Below, one piece after another: positions 14,906 to 22,111 of a stretch of 22,111 bases of DNA. Below the pieces are notes generated by a model, which was given only the letters and a program-made list of their open reading frames with translations, did not search any database and had not been told where the DNA came from. Source of the DNA: a virus. The position numbers and the translations under genes were made by a program. The DNA lies in the IMG/VR virus record IMGVR_UViG_3300049827_000226, positions 1 through 22,111 of that record, one strand, 5' to 3'. Numbering within the stretch: position 1 is the stretch's first letter; each line of letters starts with the position of its first letter.

Positions 14906-15618
14906 TGAGAGCAAAACTTAGGATTACCCGCCCAGTACCTCTGAATAACTTGCAACCTTTTCAAGGTGGAGGTAAACCCCCAACAGAAAAAGAAGACCTA
15001 TTTCCTCAATATCAATATCGTCCTACCCCTCTTTATGAAGATGCAAAAAATGATCCTAAGTCAGGATTCAATCGTGTTGGTACAATGACACGGGACGAGT
15101 ATACGAGATTATTGGATAGAGAAAATGAAGTTCCGGATAGCGAAGGTTTTACTGGACCTCAATATGTTCCGGATTTGCGTAGATCAGTAGGTTCTGATGC
15201 CGATTGGGAAAACATTATCAATACATTCAAACAATACCCAACAGTTAAAGCGCTTGAGTATGGAAAGTTTTCTCAACCAAATATGCCTGCCGTAAATGCT
15301 GTTACAGGAATGTGGTCAGGTGCTGATATGCCACCATCTCTTGATTCTAAGTTTCCTCAACCTGTAAAACCTGCTACAATGTCGGTAAATCCTTTGGAAC
15401 TCAGAGCACCCGAACAAGAACCACAGGGTAGAAAGGTAAATGCTTGGAACTACAATAGGGGTAGAAAAATGAACTTTATTGAACGTACCTCAAGAGATAT
15501 GTTTGATAATGATTTCAAACCATTAGGTTTCTTCAAAGATGGTGGTAAAATTAAAATCAAAAAAAGTCGTACCGGTAAACTTGCCATGAAAGCAGGTTGC
15601 GGTAGCAAAATGAAATAA
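14905..15618 (+). CDS. Proline-rich virion-type protein with DGGK ends
   Basis: This 237-residue protein begins on the last base of the previous stop. It is mostly low in secondary structure and rich in Pro, Asn, Asp and Lys. A GGGK cluster lies near the N-terminus (residues 21-24), and DGGK at 212-215 opens a basic C-terminal tail ending KAGCGSKMK. The FKDGGK form resembles the YQDGGM at the start of the 100-residue protein encoded at 20846. Such disordered, glycine-lysine-capped proteins recur in Bacteroides phage structural modules; I know of no assigned role. It may be a minor neck or internal protein. Confidence 0.65.
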   Translation: MRAKLRITRPVPLNNLQPFQGGGKPPTEKEDLFPQYQYRPTPLYEDAKNDPKSGFNRVGTMTRDEYTRLLDRENEVPDSEGFTGPQYVPDLRRSVGSDADWENIINTFKQYPTVKALEYGKFSQPNMPAVNAVTGMWSGADMPPSLDSKFPQPVKPATMSVNPLELRAPEQEPQGRKVNAWNYNRGRKMNFIERTSRDMFDNDFKPLGFFKDGGKIKIKKSRTGKLAMKAGCGSKMK

Positions 15619-15620
15619 CT

Positions 15621-16331
15621 ATGAGAACTGTAACTCCTGAAGCAGTAGCTTCCGCATTGAAAGACGAGTTTAATATCGACATGGATATTTATACCGTCGT
15701 AAGACACTCCGCAAAAGCATTGGAGCTACTTGGGATGATTGCAGTTCACAAAGTAGTTGTTGAAGGAGTTGTTCAGAATTATAGTCTTTTGATACCTCCA
15801 CCAGAGGTTGTAAAGCTATCTGCTGTTATAAAGGTTGAGGATTATAATAGTTCCGCAGACATTGTGCTTCAGGAGATATATCATCCTCCACAGATAATCT
15901 TCACTTCTGAAGACTTAGGTGAAGGTGATCCAATTGATGCACCTCAATACATACAAAACTATATGCCTAATTTTAGATCAGGTTATATAGATCACGTATG
16001 GGATTGTCCTTATTTGAAATTCAACGAGACTGACATTAAAGTACTTGTTGAGTATACAACACTTACCCTCGATGACAATGGTTATCCGAAAATTCCGGAA
16101 ACCGTTATGGATGCATGTGTATATTGGTGCTTATTTAAGCATATACAACAATTGTATATTATCGGTAAAGTTGGTGAATCTCAGATGGAGCGTGTAACAC
16201 AATGGAAAACTCAGAAGTTTGCTCAGTCTGAACAGCGTACTATTATGCGATCATTGAGTGCAAATGAAATGAATCGGGTTATGAATATTATGAGTTCTTT
16301 TGATAGAAAACGTGTAAACATAGATGTCTAA
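15621..16331 (+). CDS. Candidate ring/tail-adaptor protein
   Basis: This 236-residue protein lies directly before the large tail-stabilisation gene, with an 8-base overlap. The N-terminus is helical (ALKDEFNIDMDIYTVVRHS). The middle is beta-rich, with an acidic, proline-containing loop (PPQIIFTSEDLGEGDPIDAP, ~90-109). The strand DIKVLVEYTTLTLDDNGYPKI (~140-160) is followed by a helix (VMDACVYWCLFKHIQQLYII). That order, a strand carrying 'LD..G.P.IP' followed by a helix that contacts the neighbouring subunit, resembles connector proteins from crAss-like and P22-type podoviruses. Two Cys residues in the helix are unlikely to bind metal. Assignment is by layout and order. Confidence 0.62.
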   Translation: MRTVTPEAVASALKDEFNIDMDIYTVVRHSAKALELLGMIAVHKVVVEGVVQNYSLLIPPPEVVKLSAVIKVEDYNSSADIVLQEIYHPPQIIFTSEDLGEGDPIDAPQYIQNYMPNFRSGYIDHVWDCPYLKFNETDIKVLVEYTTLTLDDNGYPKIPETVMDACVYWCLFKHIQQLYIIGKVGESQMERVTQWKTQKFAQSEQRTIMRSLSANEMNRVMNIMSSFDRKRVNIDV

Positions 16332-19300
16332 TCATTCAAATAGTTTTGAAGAAGGTCTGAATGTAGATATATCAGACATCTTGATGCGTCAGAATATGAT
16401 GCGCAATTGTATGAATATGCGTCTTATTGATCTTGACGGTTCATCATATGCATTGACTTCTATCAGAGGTACAAGTAAATCATTTAATCTCACCGATGGA
16501 TACATTCCATTGGCATCACGTGAATACGGAGGAATTCTATATATCATCTCCGGAACCCTAAATGGAACACTTGTGGAGAGTGTAGAGATTGGTTCATTTC
16601 CTTCACCAGATTATGCGTATGATGGTGACGGTAAATGGAAGTATCGACCATTCAATAACTTTGATAATGGACCATTCAGAGTAGAAGGATTGTTTAATTT
16701 AACCAAAGATATGTTTATTGACATGTCTATTCAACCTGAATATGATGGTTCAGTAAATGTTATAATCACTGCTTTAAACAATATCCCCCGAATTATAAAC
16801 TCAAAGTTTGATAAAGACCTTGTTATACTCAATGATCGTGGTGGATCAACTTCAAATTCATATACTACTGGTTCAGTAGATACCGAAACTCAGTTGATTA
16901 TTCGCTCAAAGAAGATCATGAACGTCGCTTATGGCGGCATCGAACCGGGTGGAAATCTTCAAGCCGGGAACTATGTGTATATCTTCAAGTACACAACTGA
17001 TGATTTCAACGAATCTGATATTGTAAATCAATCTGGTATATGCTCAGTATTTAGCGGTTCTACTATAAACCAGATTGTAGGAGAATATAATGTTCAAACT
17101 ACAAAACGTGTAAGACTCACGCTATCCAATATTGATACCAACTTCGCATACCTGAAAGTCTATTTTCGATTCAGCAGGGGTGATGATTCTAAACTTGTCA
17201 ATTTCTACGAGTTTACGCAACCAATTGCTATTAATGGCAGAACAACCATTGAGTTGATTCATGATGGTTATGAAAGTACGGCTGAAGTATCACCAGACAC
17301 AATAAATCTGGATTACAGTGTGTTTGATAATGTAGCTGTAAATACTCAGGCAAATGGACATTTGATTGTAGGTAACGTCTCTGAAACAGGAATTAACTAC
17401 TCAGAATTTGCAGAGGCTGCTCAGGCGATTACAATGTCTTATATCTTTAAGACAATTGCTTCAGCATCTCCTTATTCAGACCCTGCAAACATATACTCAT
17501 TCTTATCATACTTTTCTTGTGAGACCTATCCTTTTGGAGTTGTATGGATATTACCTGATGGTTCACTGACACCTGTATTTCCGGTACAAGGTTATGATGC
17601 CTATCGTTGGGCACAATTGAGTCCTGAACAGCAGGATGATATCAAACGTAAAGGACTATTCAGGTTTCCAAGCATTGAACAGGTTCAGCCGTATGTAGAT
17701 ATTGTTGATCAGGCTGCTATTTTTCCAAAAGGTATTCGTTTTGATGTATCCTTATTACCTCCTGCGATTAAGCAGAAAACGATAGGTTGTTTCTTTGTTC
17801 GTGGAGAAAGAGTAAAGGATGCTATCACACAAGGATTCCTGATACCTACAATGCGAGTACCGGCGATAGATGCTACTCGAACTGCTGAAATTGATAATAT
17901 TCCGGATAGAGATTATTATGCATACTATACCTCAGCAGCAGCTTATAAAAGCTTTCCTGTAATGAGTGGTATGGTTGAACCTTGGTTGTTAAGAGACGTT
18001 GGTGGTACAGATAGAACTGTTCTTAAAAGGGATGGTACATTTAGAATCGGAGACGGCTATATGCCTTCTGTTGCAATCAACTTCAGACTAACAATTGATG
18101 GTCAGCAGGTACAGGTAAAAGACCCTAAACATTGGGCGTTTATATCTGCTGATTACATGCTGAATGAAGCAGAGTACATCTCTTCATTGCAGCGTTCTAA
18201 TCTTGGATTCTCTATTGTATATGCCGCAGAACTGAAAGCTGTAACTGAAGGAAAGATTCTGAATAAATGGAAGCCTACTGCTACCGATCAAATAACTGGT
18301 GGAAACGTAGATACGTCCTTATTATTCGAACATCGTGGACTTGCAACAGATGCTGATATTAAATGCAGTGGTGCTATTGAGAAAATTGTATATGTACCAT
18401 CAAGTTCTTTTACACCGGCTGAAGAATTCATATCAGGTCTTTCTGTGAGATTCAAAGTGAATGCCGATATAGGTTATCAGGCACGTTCCTTTGTGGATAA
18501 CTACTTTGGGGTTATTCTTACAATACCTAATACTACAATTGATGCAGACGGACCATATGTTCAACCTTCAATTGGAGCAAGCATTCATCCTCAAATAACT
18601 GGTCCTAATTATGCCAATATTGGTGTTAAGAAGAAACTTGCTTATCTGGTTACCATATATCCTCGTCCTAATGGACAACCTATTGATGATATCAATCAGC
18701 TTTATGATACCATAAATGGTATTGCATACAAGCAGATATATGATAGACTGTCATGGTCACAAGTGAGTAATACAGTTGATGTTTATGATGGTGATTGTTT
18801 TATAGGAAAGATTTATAAGAAACTTAATAGGTCAGGATATATTGATCCTTTACAACCAACAGACGTTGTTGAAGATGTGGCTGCATATGAAGAAGGTAAT
18901 GCTGAAGATAATATCAATCAAGGTGTAACATTCTCAATGATTCATGAAACACCATACAACCCATCATTAAGACTTAAATATCTTGCCGATGTAGCTGATC
19001 CGGAGAAGAGAAATTTCTATCCTTACAGGAACAATGGTGATTATAATAAATTCAGAGAGTATCGTCTTGAGGAAACCAACAAAACAAACCTTGGATTCAA
19101 TGATTTGACGAAACCAAAGACTTTTGTTCCTATACCAGATGATGCTCCATTTATTGCAAGTAAATACTTTACAAGACTTATTCACTCTGAGAAGCACATT
19201 CCAAATGCTTTTCAAAATGGTTATAGATCGTTTGTAGGTGTAAACTATCAGGATTATAATGCTGAATGCGGAGAGATTGTACGTTTGTTTACACATCGGG

Positions 19301-20232
19301 ATAATATACTCGTTGTATTTGAACATGGTATTGGTGTTGGTCCTATCAGTCAGCGTATTCAGACAGGTTCCGATGCAGCCGGTGGAATTTTTGTAGAGCC
19401 TTCCGGAGTATTACCTCCAAATCTTTCATTCTATTCCAAAGAGATTGGTGTACAGCATGGTAGAGATGCCATTCAGACACCAGCTTGTATCTATGGAATA
19501 GATAAAACTCGTCGTAAAATATGGCAAATACGTGAACAGTTGAATATAATTTCTGATGCAAGTATTCAGTCATACTTAGAAAATCTTCAATCTGAAGCAT
19601 TTGAGAATATTCGCCTCGGATACGATCCCCATTATCATGAAGTAATATTTACTGCGGGATTACCGGGCTACGAATGGACTATTTGTTTCAAAGAAGGATT
19701 AGAAAAGTTCGTATCTTTTTATTCATACACACCTTTACATTATGCTCGAAGAGCGAGGGATTTTTATTCATTCAGTGAGAGTATGGAACAATTCGATATT
19801 CACAATGCACCAGTACGTGAAATTTATGGAAATATTGAAGATTCATTTGTAGAGTTTGTAATCAATCCTTCTGCTAATATGACGAAGGTATTAGACTATC
19901 TTAATCTTATTTCAAATGAAGTACCTCCTGTTAAAATACAACTTTACACATATAAGATTGATACATATAAGGAGCGAATACTCGATGTCAATAAGATGTT
20001 TCAATATATTACAATTGATAATGAGGTTGATCCTTTTACCGAAGAAAGTACTATAAAACTTAGAGATCGGAAATATGTTGTTCAAATACCTAATTTGACA
20101 TACATTAGTGATAATGATTGGGGATTGGGTAGATTACGAAATAAGTATTTTATCGTAAGATTGACTTATACAGCCGATCAAAAAGTAGAATTGTTAGCAG
20201 TTATTTCAAACTTTAGATTCTCAGCAAGCTAA
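16324..20232 (+). CDS. Large tail stabilisation ('muzzle'-like) protein
   Basis: This 1302-residue protein is the largest here. Its opening (SFEEGLNVDISDI, then MNMRLIDLDGSSYALTSIRG) is the pattern I recall at the start of crAss-like stabilisation proteins: an 'F-x-x-G-L-N-x-D' motif followed by a list of surface strands. Long beta-rich stretches with few charged helices follow. A later conserved block includes GGIFVEPSGVLPPNLSFYSK and a GIDKTRRKIWQIR segment (~1055-1072), typical of the family's beta-propeller-like body. In crAss001 the equivalent-size protein forms the tail 'muzzle' below the ring proteins. The equivalence is inferred from order, length and opening motif. No cleavage site or receptor-binding domain is obvious. 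Confidence 0.82.
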   Translation: MSNHSNSFEEGLNVDISDILMRQNMMRNCMNMRLIDLDGSSYALTSIRGTSKSFNLTDGYIPLASREYGGILYIISGTLNGTLVESVEIGSFPSPDYAYDGDGKWKYRPFNNFDNGPFRVEGLFNLTKDMFIDMSIQPEYDGSVNVIITALNNIPRIINSKFDKDLVILNDRGGSTSNSYTTGSVDTETQLIIRSKKIMNVAYGGIEPGGNLQAGNYVYIFKYTTDDFNESDIVNQSGICSVFSGSTINQIVGEYNVQTTKRVRLTLSNIDTNFAYLKVYFRFSRGDDSKLVNFYEFTQPIAINGRTTIELIHDGYESTAEVSPDTINLDYSVFDNVAVNTQANGHLIVGNVSETGINYSEFAEAAQAITMSYIFKTIASASPYSDPANIYSFLSYFSCETYPFGVVWILPDGSLTPVFPVQGYDAYRWAQLSPEQQDDIKRKGLFRFPSIEQVQPYVDIVDQAAIFPKGIRFDVSLLPPAIKQKTIGCFFVRGERVKDAITQGFLIPTMRVPAIDATRTAEIDNIPDRDYYAYYTSAAAYKSFPVMSGMVEPWLLRDVGGTDRTVLKRDGTFRIGDGYMPSVAINFRLTIDGQQVQVKDPKHWAFISADYMLNEAEYISSLQRSNLGFSIVYAAELKAVTEGKILNKWKPTATDQITGGNVDTSLLFEHRGLATDADIKCSGAIEKIVYVPSSSFTPAEEFISGLSVRFKVNADIGYQARSFVDNYFGVILTIPNTTIDADGPYVQPSIGASIHPQITGPNYANIGVKKKLAYLVTIYPRPNGQPIDDINQLYDTINGIAYKQIYDRLSWSQVSNTVDVYDGDCFIGKIYKKLNRSGYIDPLQPTDVVEDVAAYEEGNAEDNINQGVTFSMIHETPYNPSLRLKYLADVADPEKRNFYPYRNNGDYNKFREYRLEETNKTNLGFNDLTKPKTFVPIPDDAPFIASKYFTRLIHSEKHIPNAFQNGYRSFVGVNYQDYNAECGEIVRLFTHRDNILVVFEHGIGVGPISQRIQTGSDAAGGIFVEPSGVLPPNLSFYSKEIGVQHGRDAIQTPACIYGIDKTRRKIWQIREQLNIISDASIQSYLENLQSEAFENIRLGYDPHYHEVIFTAGLPGYEWTICFKEGLEKFVSFYSYTPLHYARRARDFYSFSESMEQFDIHNAPVREIYGNIEDSFVEFVINPSANMTKVLDYLNLISNEVPPVKIQLYTYKIDTYKERILDVNKMFQYITIDNEVDPFTEESTIKLRDRKYVVQIPNLTYISDNDWGLGRLRNKYFIVRLTYTADQKVELLAVISNFRFSAS

Positions 20233-20849
20233 TGCCACTACCTCGTCTTTTACCGAAAGCACCACCTTCTTTTGCAATCAATCAGCCTGTATTGCCTACA
20301 AGTCTTCCTATGACTAATGTTCCTCAAGCAGGTGCTGCTGGGGGAATCGGTGGTATGGGAGGAATGGGAGGAATTGGTGATGCAGTTTCATCAGTCATGT
20401 CTGCTATTTCACCTGCGGATGAGGTGAATGCTAAGTTCATGGAGCGCAATAAAGATATACAGCGTTCTATTGATAGTATGTCTGGCATATCGAGTGGTTT
20501 ATCAAAAGCTGCTCTTTCATCAGGTAATCCTATTGCAATGGCTGCTGGTGCATTGATGATGGGTGGAAGTGCTTTGACGAAAAATGCTACTGATGAATTT
20601 GGTGTAATCGAAGAAGGTGAAAAAGGAAAAGCAATTCTTGGAAGTATTCTAAATCCGATTGAAGGACTTCCTATGTTGTTTAATCAGAAAAAACGTCTTG
20701 CTGCAAAGAATAAGTTTATCAATACTGAAACAAATGCCAATCTTGCAGAAGGTAGACAACAGGGTAATATCATAAGCAACTCAATACCAAAATATACTCC
20801 ACCTGCGTATGGAAAATTTGGTAGAAAATTAACGAAATTTACGAGATGA
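20232..20849 (+). CDS. Gly/Met-rich probable internal virion protein
   Basis: The start overlaps the previous stop by one base. The protein has 205 residues: a proline-rich N-terminus, a Gly/Met stretch (AGAAGGIGGMGGMGGIG, ~34-50), and a helix (SPADEVNAKFMERNKDIQRSI). A small-residue hydrophobic segment follows (GNPIAMAAGALMMGGSAL, ~96-113), which could insert in or cross a membrane. The C-terminal part has NPIEGLPMLFNQKKRLA and a basic end (YGKFGRKLTKFTR). A small protein with a Gly-rich tract and membrane-active segment right after the tail gene suits an ejection or cargo protein. That is inferred; no known family is recognised. Confidence 0.65.
   Translation: MPLPRLLPKAPPSFAINQPVLPTSLPMTNVPQAGAAGGIGGMGGMGGIGDAVSSVMSAISPADEVNAKFMERNKDIQRSIDSMSGISSGLSKAALSSGNPIAMAAGALMMGGSALTKNATDEFGVIEEGEKGKAILGSILNPIEGLPMLFNQKKRLAAKNKFINTETNANLAEGRQQGNIISNSIPKYTPPAYGKFGRKLTKFTR
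20343..20378 (+). repeat. Four 9-base GGN-ATN-GGN repeats
   Basis: Four in-frame 9-base units encode GIG, GMG, GMG and GIG in the Gly/Met-rich protein. The two central units are the most alike. The unit count could change easily by slippage, so length variation between related phages is expected. Confidence 0.7.
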
Positions 20850-21148
20850 GCAAGTTTAAAATAAAACCTCGCGCTCCTAAGCGATATCAGGACGGAGGAA
20901 TGGTTGAGGGTCCAAGCCACGAAGAAGGTGGAATTGAAGCGTATGCTTCTGATGGAACACCTGTTGCTGAAATAGAAGGTGGTGAACGTATCTTCTCAGT
21001 ACAAGACACTGCTGAGATAGAAGCTGCTGTTTCAGAGATTAACTCTCTTTCAGAAAGTGATCCGGAAGCTGCCGATCAAATGGCAATGAAACTTGGTTAT
21101 CGGGTTGCAGAAATGATTGTAAAACAAGAACAAATAAATCCTTCATAA
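20846..21148 (+). CDS. 100-residue protein with GPSHEEGGI...EIEGGE motif
   Basis: The gene overlaps the previous one by four bases (ATGA). The protein starts with a basic lead (MSKFKIKPRAPKRY), then QDGGMVEGPSHEEGGI (15-30) and VAEIEGGERIFS (40-51), followed by an acidic helical C-terminal half. I recall the 'GPSHEEGGI ... EIEGGE' pairing from many Bacteroides phage virion proteins, where it often sits near the end of larger proteins. Its molecular role is unknown to me. Here it forms almost the whole of a small stand-alone protein between the tail and internal protein genes. It may be a tag or docking module for capsid-internal proteins, which is a guess. Confidence 0.75.
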   Translation: MSKFKIKPRAPKRYQDGGMVEGPSHEEGGIEAYASDGTPVAEIEGGERIFSVQDTAEIEAAVSEINSLSESDPEAADQMAMKLGYRVAEMIVKQEQINPS

Positions 21149-21149
21149 A

Positions 21150-22111
21150 ATGGGAAAGCAGCGCACTATAACAATGAGCACTCCTTCACAAGGCGTTGAT
21201 TTTCGTCAACTAATAACAAGCCGTGTAGGTAAAGATAAATTTGAGGATGTCACAACCGAAGACGTTGTAAATTGGGCATCTTCACAAGGTTGGAGAGATA
21301 AAGACGTTGAACGTATTGCAAAAGGATTTCAGAATTTCTCTCAAAGTTCTGAGCGTTTTACCTTCAATGAAGGTGAACCGGGTACGTTTGAGACTTCCGG
21401 AACCAAAGGTTCAGGTAGAAATGTTGGTAATAAGAAAGGTTTTGACGTTGGTGATATTGTAGGTTTAGGTAAGAACGTATCCAGACTTGCAGGAGCATTG
21501 GAAGCAACCAATAAACCAACTACTCCCAAGTTGACATTTAATGAGACTACGGCATTAGCAGCACCTTCATCACTTGATTATAAAGGATTGCAACTGCCTT
21601 CTGCTGAACAGGCTTTTTCATTTACAAAAGGTAACAATGCAACAGGTGGAAATAAAACTGCTGTTTCTACTGGTAAAGGAAAAGGTGCAAGTGGACAAGC
21701 TGGTGAACAGGCTGCTGGTCAAGCTAAACAACAGAATCAAGTATCTCAATCACCATTGAATAAAACTGTACCTGAAGATAATCCTCTTGCTCCGGAATCT
21801 CCAAACAATGCACTAAATGATCCTGAAAAGCGTAAAGTTGCGCTTGATAGACTGTTCGGTGATACAAGATCACCTGAAGCTAAAAAAATGTATGATAGTA
21901 TGTATGGTGCAGGTAATTGGGCGCCAAATCCTGATGGTAAAGGTATTCTATCAACACCTTCAGTTATACCTGATGTAGGAAGATTAATCGACAATACATT
22001 CGGTACGGATATTGACAATTCTGGTTGGGGTGGTCTTTTAGACCTTATGCTTACTCCCGGTGGAGTAAAATCACCAGAAGCGTTAAGAGCAGCAGGTGTT
22101 CCGTTATGGGG
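21150..22111 (+). CDS. Start of a large low-complexity internal virion protein (partial)
   Basis: An open frame starts at ATG 21150 (alternative ATG 21174) and runs off the right edge, giving at least 320 residues. The first ~60 residues contain a helical region (VTTEDVVNWASSQGWRDKDV). The rest is low in complexity, rich in Gly, Lys, Asn, Thr and Gln, with stretches such as KGKGASGQAGEQAAGQAKQQ. The end visible here has a more ordered part (KRKVALDRLFGD, WGGLLDLMLTPGG). Its place after the tail and Gly-rich genes fits the large internal or cargo proteins of crAss-like phages, but no conserved domain is visible in this part. Confidence 0.75.
   Translation, partial: MGKQRTITMSTPSQGVDFRQLITSRVGKDKFEDVTTEDVVNWASSQGWRDKDVERIAKGFQNFSQSSERFTFNEGEPGTFETSGTKGSGRNVGNKKGFDVGDIVGLGKNVSRLAGALEATNKPTTPKLTFNETTALAAPSSLDYKGLQLPSAEQAFSFTKGNNATGGNKTAVSTGKGKGASGQAGEQAAGQAKQQNQVSQSPLNKTVPEDNPLAPESPNNALNDPEKRKVALDRLFGDTRSPEAKKMYDSMYGAGNWAPNPDGKGILSTPSVIPDVGRLIDNTFGTDIDNSGWGGLLDLMLTPGGVKSPEALRAAGVPLW

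Noticed and set aside
1-22111. Possible stop-codon reassignment, known from some crAss-like phages
   Set aside because: TAA, TGA and TAG each end clear genes here, and no recognised gene has an internal stop.
1-22111. tRNA genes, CRISPR arrays, insertion sequences or terminators
   Set aside because: No gap is long enough for a tRNA, no spaced repeats or transposase were seen, and no hairpin followed by a T-run lies between genes.

Overview
The window looks like part of a tailed-phage genome infecting a Bacteroidota host, most likely a crAss-like (Crassvirales) or closely related podovirus. The reasons are an AT-rich genome, starts preceded by A-rich tracts instead of Shine-Dalgarno sequences, and a block running large terminase, portal, scaffold-like protein, major capsid protein, neck proteins, then a ~1,300-residue tail-stabilisation ('muzzle'-like) protein. 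It also holds several small proteins of types I recall from Bacteroides phages. These assignments come from reading motifs and gene order; no database search was possible. All supported genes lie on the + strand, mostly overlapping or separated by 0-30 bases, with no gene-free stretch over 300 bases. TAA, TGA and TAG all end genes, so the standard genetic code appears to apply.

Bases 1-2800 form a cassette of small accessory genes: the end of an upstream gene, two unknown proteins, a short HExxH zincin-like protein, a protein with two zinc-ribbon-like knuckles, a 59-residue protein, two proteins of about 95-98 residues, a 58-residue protein, and a DUF2829 protein related to the Thoeris anti-defence protein Tad2. 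Bases 2807-4459 hold a PD-(D/E)XK nuclease and two unassigned proteins directly before the terminase.

Bases 4452-11156 are the packaging and head module: TerL (motor plus nuclease), portal with a coiled-coil tail, acidic coiled-coil scaffold candidate, and major capsid protein. Bases 11161-16331 hold eight smaller proteins at the position of the head-tail connector; three are plausible ring/adaptor proteins and the rest are unassigned virion or assembly proteins. Bases 16324-20232 encode the large tail-stabilisation protein. From 20232 to the end are a Gly/Met-rich protein, a 100-residue protein with a GPSHEEGGI...EIEGGE motif, and the start of a large low-complexity protein that runs off the window; this position suits internal (cargo or ejection) proteins.

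Together the genes describe packaging (TerL, portal), head assembly (scaffold, capsid), neck and tail completion, and the start of the internal virion proteins, read as one late transcription unit. The cassette before the terminase is where host-interaction functions are most likely.
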